Assembly (NCBI GenBank): GCA_017442855.1
Contig: JAFSPM010000037.1
Location: 62,001 to 126,000, forward strand
DNA: 64,000 nt
Source: Bacteroidaceae bacterium
GTDB lineage: Bacteria > Bacteroidota > Bacteroidia > Bacteroidales > Bacteroidaceae
Direction of reading: 5' to 3'
Position numbers and translations under genes: made by a program. The notes under the pieces are model-generated. The model did not search any database, was not told the origin of the DNA, and worked only from the letters and a program-made list of their open reading frames with translations. This document shows positions 19,302 through 26,944 of this stretch, piece by piece. The first letter of the stretch is position 1; each line of letters begins with the position of its first letter.

Positions 19302-20399
19302 ATGGAAATTACACTGCACACAATTAAGATTCGCGACATCGTCGACGGGTTTGAGGACAACGAGGAAGAGGGTGTTGTCGGTTATGGCGGCCTGTTGAAC
19401 ATCAGACCAAAATATCAGCGGGAATTTGTCTATAATGACAAGCAGAAGAAAGAGGTCATCAATTCCATTTTCAAAAAGTTCCCACTGAATGTCATGTACT
19501 GGGTAAAAAATGACGATGATACATTTGAACTTCTTGATGGTCAACAGCGGACATTGAGTATTTGCTCATTCTACGAGGACAACTTCTATGTAAATCTCGA
19601 TGGCAAGGTAAAGTCATTTGCCAACTTAACCCCTGACCAGATAAAACACTTTCTCGACTATGAACTGCAGATATATATTTGTGAGAATGGCACAGACAGC
19701 GAGAAACTTGATTGGTTTGAGATTATCAATATCTCAGGAGAAAGACTTACGCCACAGGAGTTGCGCAACGCTGTATATTCAGGGGAATGGGTAACGGCCT
19801 TGAAAAAGAAGTTCAGCAAATCAACGTGTGTGGCATATCGACTCGCCAAGGACTACATGAGTGGTAACCCTATCCGGCAAGATTACCTGCAAACGGTTTT
19901 GAAATGGATTAGCAAAGACAACATCAATGAATATATGGCCACGCATCAACACGACGAGAATGCCGATATAGAGTGGCAATATTTTCAGGCAGTTATCGCC
20001 TGGGTACAACGCATCTTCACCAAGTATCGCTCTATTATGAAGGGTGTAGAATGGGGCGAATTATACAACATGTATGGCAGCAACACATATTCAGTAACAG
20101 ACATTGAGAAACGATTATCGGCATTGCTAATAGACAAAGATGTCACGAATAAAAAGGGTGTATATGCTTATGTTCTCTCTGGTGACGAAAGAAAGCTTAA
20201 CATCCGCGATTTCGATGAAGCAGACAGAATTGAAGCATACGAAAGACAAAAGGGCATTTGTGCAGATTGCGGCAATCATTTTGAAATAGGAGAAATGCAT
20301 GCCGACCATATAACACCTTGGAGCAAGGGAGGCCACACGACGGCAGATAATTGCCAGATGTTATGTGCTGATTGTAATCGCCATAAGGGGGCTAAATAA
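19302..20399 (+). CDS. DUF262-HNH endonuclease
   Basis: The 365-residue protein has an N-terminal DUF262 (ParB/GmrS-like) domain with IRPKYQREFVYNDKQKKEV and the nucleotide-site motif LLDGQQRTLS. A C-terminal HNH nuclease follows, with CADCGNHF, the HxxDHI element of MHADHITPWSKGG, and NCQMLCADCNRHKG, so all metal and catalytic ligands are present. DUF262 nucleases such as GmrSD and BrxU restrict DNA in an NTP-dependent way. Here the nuclease directly follows an EcoRI-family methylase (2 bases apart) where a type II PD-(D/E)XK enzyme would be expected. An upstream in-frame ATG at 19263 lies within the methylase gene and is rejected; MEITLHTIKIRD is the likely N-terminus. Confidence 0.87.
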   Translation: MEITLHTIKIRDIVDGFEDNEEEGVVGYGGLLNIRPKYQREFVYNDKQKKEVINSIFKKFPLNVMYWVKNDDDTFELLDGQQRTLSICSFYEDNFYVNLDGKVKSFANLTPDQIKHFLDYELQIYICENGTDSEKLDWFEIINISGERLTPQELRNAVYSGEWVTALKKKFSKSTCVAYRLAKDYMSGNPIRQDYLQTVLKWISKDNINEYMATHQHDENADIEWQYFQAVIAWVQRIFTKYRSIMKGVEWGELYNMYGSNTYSVTDIEKRLSALLIDKDVTNKKGVYAYVLSGDERKLNIRDFDEADRIEAYERQKGICADCGNHFEIGEMHADHITPWSKGGHTTADNCQMLCADCNRHKGAK

Positions 20400-20408
20400 T
20401 AGGGGGAT

Positions 20409-20773
20409 ATGGCAAAAGAAAAATTTAGCAGGACACAATACTGTGCGATGAAGGCACTATACGCTGTGATAAAAGAGATAAGTCGTCGCGGTGGTAGCAT
20501 TCCTGTTAAGGAGATTTTTCCTTTCGTTAATGAAAATATAGATTTAACTGATTGGGAAAAGGAACCAGCAGGAAAAATGAAATATATAAGGTGGACAAAT
20601 AGTTTTCAATTCTACTCCATAGACTATCAAAAAGCTGGTTACATTGTAAAGAAAACGGCTTTTGGTATATCACGCCGGAGGGAGAAAATGCTTTGAAAAA
20701 TGGACCTGAATATGTCATGAATCAATTGGGGAAAAGGTCATTCGGGGGAACTGCTTTCAAAAGAAATGACTGA
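20409..20773 (+). pseudogene. Frameshifted and truncated Mrr-type restriction protein (N-terminal domain)
   Basis: The first 80 codons encode a winged-helix domain of the Mrr N-terminal type (ALYAVIKEISRRGGSIPVKE, then WTNSFQFYSIDYQKAGYIVKK). The reading frame is then wrong and stops soon after. Adding one base to the run of A at about 20652-20655 restores NGFWYITPEGENALKNGPEY, which is what follows in Mrr-like proteins, and this second frame stays open to a stop at 20771-20773. The nuclease domain is missing altogether, so the gene is both frameshifted and truncated. It is the third gene of the restriction island, 9 bases after the DUF262-HNH gene. Confidence 0.78.
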
Positions 20774-20834
20774 TAAGCAGGATACTCTATGTAGTGAAGA
20801 ATAACAAATAGGACACTGACTTGGAAGCAACCAC

Positions 20835-20910
20835 TTCTTCCGCCATTTCTTCCGCCATAATAACACATACAAATAAACAACTATTTTGATTTAGCGGAAG
20901 AAGCGGAAGA
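20835..20910. repeat. Inverted repeat built from doubled TTCTTCCGCC words
   Basis: The left side has two direct copies of TTCTTCCGCC at 20835-20844 and 20847-20856. The right side has the reverse complement twice (GCGGAAGAA at 20894-20902, GCGGAAGA at 20903-20910). Read on the minus strand it forms a stem-loop with a loop of about 37 bases, directly after the stop of the flippase-like gene at 20920, so it may end that transcript. It also marks the right edge of the restriction island. Confidence 0.55.
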
Positions 20911-20919
20911 TATTTTTTG

Positions 20920-21900
20920 TTAATCGTGTTGCAAAGAGATGCGGAGCCAACCCCAGATGCCGAGAACTATGACAAGCAAGGTTTGGATGGCATGAACAAT
21001 GAGGGCAAAGGTGGCGGCATCGGTATTGGTAACACCATAGAGCATCATCATGGTGATGACAGCAAAGTGCCAAGGGCCTGCTCCGTTGGGGGTGGGAACG
21101 ATGACGGCAAAGGTGCCACCTACAAACATCACCAAGCCAGCCCAAAAACCTAAGTCGGCTGAGAAATCAAAGCAATAGAAGGTGAGGTAGAAATGCAACA
21201 GATAGCAAATCCAAATTAATATGGTATAGCCAATGAACAACGGGGGATTATCTACCTTGCTTACCGACAAAACGCCTTTCCGAATGCCCATGACAAGTGC
21301 CTTTACCTTTCGAGGCAGGCCAAACACCTTTATTATATAATAGAGCAAAATAGCCGCTCCTACTACGCAAAACAGACTGACATAGAACCAAGGAGTTGAA
21401 ACCAAGTACGACAAAGAGGGAACCTTGGTGCCTGTTTCGCTGAAGAAACGCATAAATACCGGCATCTGCAAGAGGAAGGTAGCAGCTGCTATAAGCAGGA
21501 TGCAAACGCCATCGATAATGCGCTCGGTAACTACGGTGCCCAACGCCTTGCTGAAATTCACGCCATCGGTCTTGTTCAGTACGCCACAACGAGTTAGCTC
21601 TCCCATGCGTGGGATGATGAGATTAGCTGCATAAGAGATGAAAATGGCATCTATGCAATTGGCTTTCTTAGGATGCTCGCCCAAAGGCTGAAGGGTCTGT
21701 TCCCATCGTAAGCCTCGGAACACATGACTCATGATGCCGAAGAACAAAGACAGGGCCATCCAACCCCAAGCAACCTCGTGCGACAGTACTTCGCCTATGC
21801 GTGAAAAGTCGTAATCACGATAGACAAAATAGAGTACAAAGACGCCCAAAACGATGGGCAGGACTGCTTGGAGCGATTTTTTCAGCCTTTTGTTCAACAT
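20920..21900 (-). CDS. Integral membrane protein, lysylphosphatidylglycerol-synthase transmembrane (flippase-like) family
   Basis: The 326-residue protein has seven or eight hydrophobic segments, beginning at VLPIVLGVFVLYFVY near residue 14. The conserved block RGLRWEQTLQPLG is followed by AANLIIPRMGELTRCGVL, which is the hallmark of the UPF0104/AglD-MprF flippase domain. No MprF synthase domain is present, so it is the stand-alone membrane part, probably concerned with lipid or lipid-linked precursor translocation; the substrate is unknown. It is divergent from rsmA and its promoter lies within the shared 123-base gap. Confidence 0.88.
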   Translation of the reverse strand: MLNKRLKKSLQAVLPIVLGVFVLYFVYRDYDFSRIGEVLSHEVAWGWMALSLFFGIMSHVFRGLRWEQTLQPLGEHPKKANCIDAIFISYAANLIIPRMGELTRCGVLNKTDGVNFSKALGTVVTERIIDGVCILLIAAATFLLQMPVFMRFFSETGTKVPSLSYLVSTPWFYVSLFCVVGAAILLYYIIKVFGLPRKVKALVMGIRKGVLSVSKVDNPPLFIGYTILIWICYLLHFYLTFYCFDFSADLGFWAGLVMFVGGTFAVIVPTPNGAGPWHFAVITMMMLYGVTNTDAATFALIVHAIQTLLVIVLGIWGWLRISLQHD

Positions 21901-21922
21901 TTTTTAATTAATTTGCTTACAT

Positions 21923-22020
21923 TTGCAGGTTGCAAGTATGTTAACAGCATCCTAGAAGTCCTTCCCCCGCTGGGGGAAGCACAAACGGATTGCAGGTTGC
22001 AAAGATAAAAAATAGTTTTG
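21923..22020. promoter_or_regulatory. Divergent promoter region with two TTGCAGGTTGCAA repeats
   Basis: Minus-strand TATCTTTG at 22000-22007 serves the flippase-like gene, and plus-strand TAGTTTTG at 22013-22020 lies only 3 bases before the rsmA start codon. Two exact copies of the dyad TTGCA-GGT-TGCAA occur at 21923-21935 and 21990-22002. A perfect hairpin CTTCCCCC-GCT-GGGGGAAG lies between them at 21961-21979. The dyads look like binding sites for a dimeric regulator. Confidence 0.6.
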
Positions 22021-22023
22021 TAG

Positions 22024-22815
22024 ATGAGGCAGGTTAGACCTAAAAAATCTTTGGGACAGCATTTCCTGATTGACTTGGGTATTGCACAGGACATTGCCGA
22101 CACGGTGGATGCATGTGCTACCATTCCTGTTTTGGAGGTGGGTCCTGGCATGGGGGTGCTGACGCAGTTTCTGCAACGGAAGGACAGACCGCTGAAGGTG
22201 GTGGAGCTTGACCGTGAGTCGATTGCTTACTTGCGTGCCAACTTCCCTACCCTGGATGGCAACATCATTGAGGGGGATTTCCTGAGGATGGACCTGCAAC
22301 AGGTATTTGACGGTCAGCCTTTCGTGCTGACGGGCAACTACCCTTACAACATCTCATCGCAGATATTTTTTAAGATGCTCGACAACAAAGACCTGATTCC
22401 TTGTTGCACGGGCATGATACAGAAAGAGGTAGCCGAGCGCATGGCAGCTGGACCGGGCAGTAAGACCTACGGCATCTTGAGTGTATTGATACAGGCTTGG
22501 TATAAGGTGGAGTATCTGTTTACCGTACACGAGCATGTGTTCAACCCTCCTCCCAAGGTGAAGAGCGCCGTCATCCGCATGACACGCAATGACACGCAGG
22601 AGTTGGGATGCGACGAGGTGCTGTTCAAGCGGGTAGTGAAAACCACCTTCAACCAGCGCCGTAAGACATTGCGCAACTCAATCAAGCCTTTGATAGGACC
22701 TGATTGCCCATTGCTGAGTGACGAACTGTTTAACCGCAGACCAGAACAGCTGAGTGTGGCGGAGTTCGTTGACCTGACCAACAGAGTGAAAGATTACGTT
22801 AACCTTGAAAATTGA
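22024..22815 (+). CDS. rsmA: 16S rRNA dimethyladenosine transferase
   Basis: RsmA (KsgA) dimethylates the two adjacent adenines in the 3' terminal helix of 16S rRNA during small-subunit assembly. The N-terminus RPKKSLGQHFLIDLGIA is diagnostic. The SAM site LEVGPGMGVLTQFL is near residue 38 and the catalytic NxPY-type motif appears as GNYPYNISSQIFF. Length 263 is normal. The start codon fits homologues, yet a good -7 element ends 3 bases upstream of it, so the message may be nearly leaderless or the element may be a chance match. mgtE follows after 5 bases. Confidence 0.96.
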   Translation: MRQVRPKKSLGQHFLIDLGIAQDIADTVDACATIPVLEVGPGMGVLTQFLQRKDRPLKVVELDRESIAYLRANFPTLDGNIIEGDFLRMDLQQVFDGQPFVLTGNYPYNISSQIFFKMLDNKDLIPCCTGMIQKEVAERMAAGPGSKTYGILSVLIQAWYKVEYLFTVHEHVFNPPPKVKSAVIRMTRNDTQELGCDEVLFKRVVKTTFNQRRKTLRNSIKPLIGPDCPLLSDELFNRRPEQLSVAEFVDLTNRVKDYVNLEN

Positions 22816-22820
22816 ACGTT

Positions 22821-24170
22821 ATGGAGATCGACGAGAAGCATGTGGACAACGTGAAGGAATTCATCGCACACCAAGATGGCGAGAATGTGAGAAACATTAT
22901 CTGGAACATGCACCCAGCCGACATAGCTGAGCTATGTAAGGAACTGGATGTGGATGAGGCACGCTATATCTATCAGTTGCTCGATAACGAAAAGGCGGCC
23001 GACGTTCTTTCGGAGATGGATGACGACGAGCGTAAGGAACTGTTGGAGGAGCTGGATCCTGAAGTCATCGCCAAGCGTTTCGTCGATAACATGGATACCG
23101 ACGATGCGGTAGATATGTTGCGTGACCTGGACGAGGACAAGCAGGAAGAGGTGTTGAGTCACATCGACGATATCGAGCAGGCTGGCGACATCGTTGACTT
23201 GCTGAAATATGACGAGGACACGGCCGGTGGTATCATGGGTACTGAAATGGTGGTGGTGAACGAGAACTGGAGCATGCCTGAATGCCTCAAGGAGATGCGT
23301 CTGCAAGCCGAGCAGATGGATGAAATCTACTATGTATATGTGGTGGATGACGACGAGCGTCTGCTGGGTACCTTCCCGCTGAAGAAGATGATTTCTTCAC
23401 CTTCGGTATCAAAAGTGAAGCATGTGATGCATCGTGACCCTGTGTCAGTGCGTGTAGATACGCCGCTGGATGACGTGGTGCAGGCGATTGAGAAATACGA
23501 CTTGGTGGCTATTCCTGTGGTAGATAGCATCGGACGCCTGGTGGGACAAATTACCGTCGATGACGTGATGGATCAGGTGCGTGAGCACAGCGAACGTGAC
23601 TACCAGTTGGCATCTGGTATCTCGCAGGACATCGAGACCGACGACAGTGTGGTACAGCAGACTCGTGCCCGTATGCCTTGGTTGCTCATCGGTATCTTAG
23701 GTGGTATAGGCAACTCTATGATATTGGGCAACTTCGACGCCACCTTTGCTTCTTATCCCGAGATGGCTTTGTTCATTCCGCTGGTGGGTGGTACGGGCGG
23801 TAACGTAGGTACACAGTCATCAGCTATTGTGGTACAGGGCTTGGCCAACAGCTCGTTAGAGTCGAAAGACATGCTGAAACATGTGGGTAAGGAAGCTGTG
23901 GTAGCTGCCATCAACGCCACCATCATCTCTATGTTGGTGTATATCTATAATTTTATAGTATATGGAGGAACGGCTATCATCACCTACGCAGTGAGCCTGA
24001 GCTTGTTTGCCGTTGTGATGTTTGCCTCTATCTTCGGAACCATCGTGCCGATGACATTCGACAAGCTGAAGATTGACCCTGCCATCGCCACTGGTCCTTT
24101 TATCACCATCATCAGCGACATCATGGGTATGTTGATTTATATGCTTATGACAGTGATGTTAACACATTAA
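22821..24170 (+). CDS. mgtE: Magnesium transporter MgtE
   Basis: MgtE is a homodimeric Mg2+ channel gated by cytoplasmic Mg2+. The N domain (helical, rich in acidic residues: NMHPADIAELCKELD, DMDDDERKELLEELDP) is followed by two CBS domains (residues about 130-255, with the linking DTAGGIMGTEMVVV). Five membrane helices come from about residue 280, including MPWLLIGILGGIGNS and the pore motif PLVGGTGGNVGTQSS. The first ATG after the rsmA stop is 22821; an in-frame TTG at 22812 is less likely. Length is 449 residues, as usual. Confidence 0.95.
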   Translation: MEIDEKHVDNVKEFIAHQDGENVRNIIWNMHPADIAELCKELDVDEARYIYQLLDNEKAADVLSEMDDDERKELLEELDPEVIAKRFVDNMDTDDAVDMLRDLDEDKQEEVLSHIDDIEQAGDIVDLLKYDEDTAGGIMGTEMVVVNENWSMPECLKEMRLQAEQMDEIYYVYVVDDDERLLGTFPLKKMISSPSVSKVKHVMHRDPVSVRVDTPLDDVVQAIEKYDLVAIPVVDSIGRLVGQITVDDVMDQVREHSERDYQLASGISQDIETDDSVVQQTRARMPWLLIGILGGIGNSMILGNFDATFASYPEMALFIPLVGGTGGNVGTQSSAIVVQGLANSSLESKDMLKHVGKEAVVAAINATIISMLVYIYNFIVYGGTAIITYAVSLSLFAVVMFASIFGTIVPMTFDKLKIDPAIATGPFITIISDIMGMLIYMLMTVMLTH

Positions 24171-24327
24171 CAGCTCCTTTTTCGGTTAAGAACAGGCCTA
24201 TTGGGACGAAAATAAGCACAAAGAATAAAAAAATATGCAAAAAAGTATGAAATATCTTTTTTTATTCTTTTATTTGTAACTTGTAACTATAATAACGGGG
24301 CATCCCGTAACTTAATTTTTATTGACA
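24171..24327. other. Intergenic stretch before the DUF349 gene
   Basis: This AT-rich 157-base gap contains a small hairpin CGGG-CAT-CCCG near 24296 and a direct repeat GTAACTTGTAAC. No clear TAnnTTTG element was found, so the DUF349 promoter is unassigned. Confidence 0.4.
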
Positions 24328-26283
24328 ATGACGGACACTCAGGACACTAATCTGCCTAAAATGGAAGGAGGATTAGAAGATGTAAAGCAGACTGTTGAAG
24401 CACCAGTTGAAGCACCAGTTGAAGCAATTGCAGAAGCTGTGGAGCCAACAGTTGAGGAAGCAGCTATTGAAGAGGCACAAGTGGAAGAAACAGCAGCAGA
24501 AGCTGTAGCAGAAGAAGCACAGGAAGCCTTGGAAACAGCTGCGTTGGATGAATCAGCGCGTAAATTAACAAAATCGGAGATTCTGGCCAAGATGAAAGAG
24601 ATTGCAGAAGATGTGACAAAAGCATCGAAAGCAGAGATTGACACCTTGAAGCAGAATTTCTACAGACTCCACAATAGCGAGGTGGAGGCTGCCAAGCGTG
24701 CCTTCTTGGAAGGTGGCGGCAACGAGGAGGACTTTGTACCTACGCCTGATCCAGAAGAAGGTGCATTCAAAGAAGTGATGGCCGTTATCAAAGAGCAGAG
24801 AAGCAAGCTGAACGCTGAAGAGGAGAAAGAGCGTGAGAAGAACTATCAGGTAAAGTTGGCTATCATTGAAGAGCTGAAGGAACTGATTGAATCGCCCGAA
24901 GATCCTAACAAGAACTACAATGAGTTCAAGAAGCTGCAACAGCAATGGCATGAGGTAACCCTTATTCCTCAGAACAAGGCCAACGAGTTGTGGAAGAGCT
25001 ATCAGCTGTATGTAGAGAAATTCTACGATTTGCTGAAGCTGAACAATGAGTTCCGTGAATATGACTTCAAGAAGAACTTGGAGATAAAGACGAGGTTGTG
25101 TGAGGCAGCTGAGAAACTGGTGGAAGAAGAGGATGTGGTGGCTGCTTTCCATCATCTGCAGAAACTGCACCAAGAATACCGTGACACAGGACCTGTGGCT
25201 AAGGAACTGCGTGACGAGATCTGGGCTCGCTTCAAGGCGGCATCTACCCTACTGAACAAGAAACACCAGCAGTACTTCGAGACGCAGAAGGAAGCTGAGC
25301 AAGATAACCTGGACAAGAAGACTGTGATTTGTGAAATCGTAGAAGGCATTGACTATGGCAAGCTGAACGGTTTCCAGGCATGGGACAAGAAAACGCAAGA
25401 GGTGATTGCCCTGCAGAACAAGTGGAAGACCATTGGTTATGCTCCGCAGAAGCTGAATGTAAAGATATTTGAGCGCTTCCGTAGCGCTTGCGACGAGTTC
25501 TTCAAGAAGAAGAGCGAATATTTCAAGGCTGCCAAGGCTCGTATGAACGAGAACTTGGAAAAGAAACGTGCCCTGGTTGAAAAAGCTGAGGCTCTGAAGG
25601 ACAGCAAGGAATGGAAGGAAACAGCTGAAGAGCTGGTGAAGATACAGAAAGAATGGAAGAGCATCGGTCCGGTAGCAAAACGTTATTCTGACACATTGTG
25701 GAAACGCTTTATCGCTGCTTGCGACTACTTCTTCGAGCAGAAGGGTGCGGCTACTTCATCACAGCGTTCAATCGAGAGTGAGAACCTGAAACGCAAGAAG
25801 GCTATCATTGAAGAGCTGAAGGAGTTGCTGAACAAAGAAGAGAGCGAGGAGAACAACCAGCAGATTCATAAGCTGATGGCTGAATGGAACGAGGTAGGTC
25901 ATGTGCCTTTCAAGGAAAAGGATAAGGTGTATGAACAATACCGTGCTATGGTGGACAAGCTGTACAAGACCTTCAACTTGAGCATGGCATCGAAGAAAGT
26001 CAGCAAGTTCCGCACTGCTGTAAGTAAGGTGCAGGAGACTGGCATTCAGGCTGTTTATCGTGAGCGTGAGAAGTTGGTACGCAACTACGAGAACCTGCTC
26101 AATGAGCTGCACACTTACGAAAACAATTTGGGCTTCTTGAACGCTACTTCCAAGTCGGGCAATAGCTTGCTGACCGAACTGACGAAGAAGATGGATAAGC
26201 TGAAAGCTGAGATCGAGGTGGCAAAGGAAAAGATTCGCCATATCGACGAAGACATCCAGCAAGAAGACGAGAAAGCAGAATGA
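24328..26283 (+). CDS. DUF349 repeat protein
   Basis: The 651-residue cytoplasmic protein has an acidic, low-complexity N-terminus of about 70 residues (a direct repeat codes VEAPVEAP; then runs of E and A), followed by at least five DUF349 coiled-coil repeats. Each contains a W in a context like LQQQWHEVTLIP, LQNKWKTIGYAP, IQKEWKSIGPV or LMAEWNEVGHVP, spaced about 70 residues apart. A final coiled-coil (ELTKKMDKLKAEIEVAKEK) ends the protein. The role of DUF349 proteins is not established. The ATG at 24328 is chosen over an in-frame TTG at 24322. Confidence 0.9.
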   Translation: MTDTQDTNLPKMEGGLEDVKQTVEAPVEAPVEAIAEAVEPTVEEAAIEEAQVEETAAEAVAEEAQEALETAALDESARKLTKSEILAKMKEIAEDVTKASKAEIDTLKQNFYRLHNSEVEAAKRAFLEGGGNEEDFVPTPDPEEGAFKEVMAVIKEQRSKLNAEEEKEREKNYQVKLAIIEELKELIESPEDPNKNYNEFKKLQQQWHEVTLIPQNKANELWKSYQLYVEKFYDLLKLNNEFREYDFKKNLEIKTRLCEAAEKLVEEEDVVAAFHHLQKLHQEYRDTGPVAKELRDEIWARFKAASTLLNKKHQQYFETQKEAEQDNLDKKTVICEIVEGIDYGKLNGFQAWDKKTQEVIALQNKWKTIGYAPQKLNVKIFERFRSACDEFFKKKSEYFKAAKARMNENLEKKRALVEKAEALKDSKEWKETAEELVKIQKEWKSIGPVAKRYSDTLWKRFIAACDYFFEQKGAATSSQRSIESENLKRKKAIIEELKELLNKEESEENNQQIHKLMAEWNEVGHVPFKEKDKVYEQYRAMVDKLYKTFNLSMASKKVSKFRTAVSKVQETGIQAVYREREKLVRNYENLLNELHTYENNLGFLNATSKSGNSLLTELTKKMDKLKAEIEVAKEKIRHIDEDIQQEDEKAE

Positions 26284-26301
26284 TTAGAGATAGAAATAAG
26301 A

Positions 26302-26331
26302 AAAGCCGTTGGTTATTTAACCAGCGGCTTT
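26302..26331. terminator. Bidirectional terminator hairpin
   Basis: AAAGCCG and TGGTTA pair with TAACCA and CGGCTTT around a 2-base loop, with one mismatch, flanked by A-rich sequence on the left and T-rich on the right. It lies between the DUF349 gene (plus) and tRNA-Gln (minus) and can serve both. Confidence 0.8.
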
Positions 26332-26335
26332 CTTG

Positions 26336-26406
26336 TTGGAGTACCAGGATTCGAACCTGGAATGACAGGACCAGAATCTGTAGTGTTACCATTACACCAT
26401 ACTCCA
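26336..26406 (-). tRNA. tRNA-Gln (anticodon CTG)
   Basis: The reverse strand folds as a full cloverleaf: acceptor TGGAGTA pairs with TACTCCA, the T loop is TTCGAAT, and the anticodon loop TTCTGGT gives CTG. The U1-A72 end pair and the strong similarity to E. coli tRNA-Gln around GATTCTG support the identity. CCA is not encoded. Confidence 0.9.
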
Positions 26407-26433
26407 ATGCCCTAACATTTCTGTTTTGCGATG

Positions 26434-26441
26434 CAAATTTA
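26434..26441 (-). promoter_or_regulatory. -7 promoter element for tRNA-Gln
   Basis: TAAATTTG on the minus strand lies 27 bases upstream of the tRNA 5' end and matches TAnnTTTG. Confidence 0.6.
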
Positions 26442-26546
26442 CTAACTTTTGACGAAATACAAACATTCTTTCCAAAAAAAATCAAAAAAATCGACTTTTT
26501 TTGAAAGTCTTTGCCGCTTTTACGTGTTTTATAAGAGAAATAGGAG

Positions 26547-26554
26547 TATCTTTG
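26547..26554 (+). promoter_or_regulatory. -7 promoter element for rsfS-ftsH-cdsA
   Basis: TATCTTTG matches TAnnTTTG and lies 27 bases upstream of the rsfS start codon. Confidence 0.75.
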
Positions 26555-26581
26555 CATCAGTAATAACCCTATAATTATAGA

Positions 26582-26941
26582 ATGGAAGAAACAAAAAAGC
26601 TTTTAAAAGAAATAACAGAAGGAATACAGGATAAAAAAGGCAAGCGCATCGTGATAGCAGACCTCACGGAGATAGATGATACCATTTGCCAGTTTTTTGT
26701 GATTTGTCAAGGCAATACTCCTATGCAGGTTTCAGCCATTGCTGACTCCATCAAGGATTTCACCATCAAGGGCAGTCACATCAAGCCATCAGGCATGGAC
26801 GGACAACGTAATGCAGAATGGATAGCAATGGACTATGGCAATGTGATGGTGCATGTTTTCATCCCTCAGTCAAGGGAGTTCTATGACCTGGAGCACCTGT
26901 GGGCCGACGCAAAACTGAACGACATACCGGACTTAGATTAA
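26582..26941 (+). CDS. rsfS: Ribosomal silencing factor RsfS
   Basis: RsfS binds L14 on the large subunit and blocks subunit joining during starvation. The 119-residue protein shows the expected order: KGKRIVIADLTEID, then CQFFVICQGNTPMQVSAIAD, and at the C-terminus EWIAMDYGNVMVHVFIPQSREFYDLEHLW, whose YGNVMVHVF and FYDLE elements are typical of the Iojap/RsfS family. It is the first gene of a unit with ftsH (3 bases later) and cdsA. Confidence 0.94.
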   Translation: MEETKKLLKEITEGIQDKKGKRIVIADLTEIDDTICQFFVICQGNTPMQVSAIADSIKDFTIKGSHIKPSGMDGQRNAEWIAMDYGNVMVHVFIPQSREFYDLEHLWADAKLNDIPDLD

Positions 26942-26944
26942 TGA

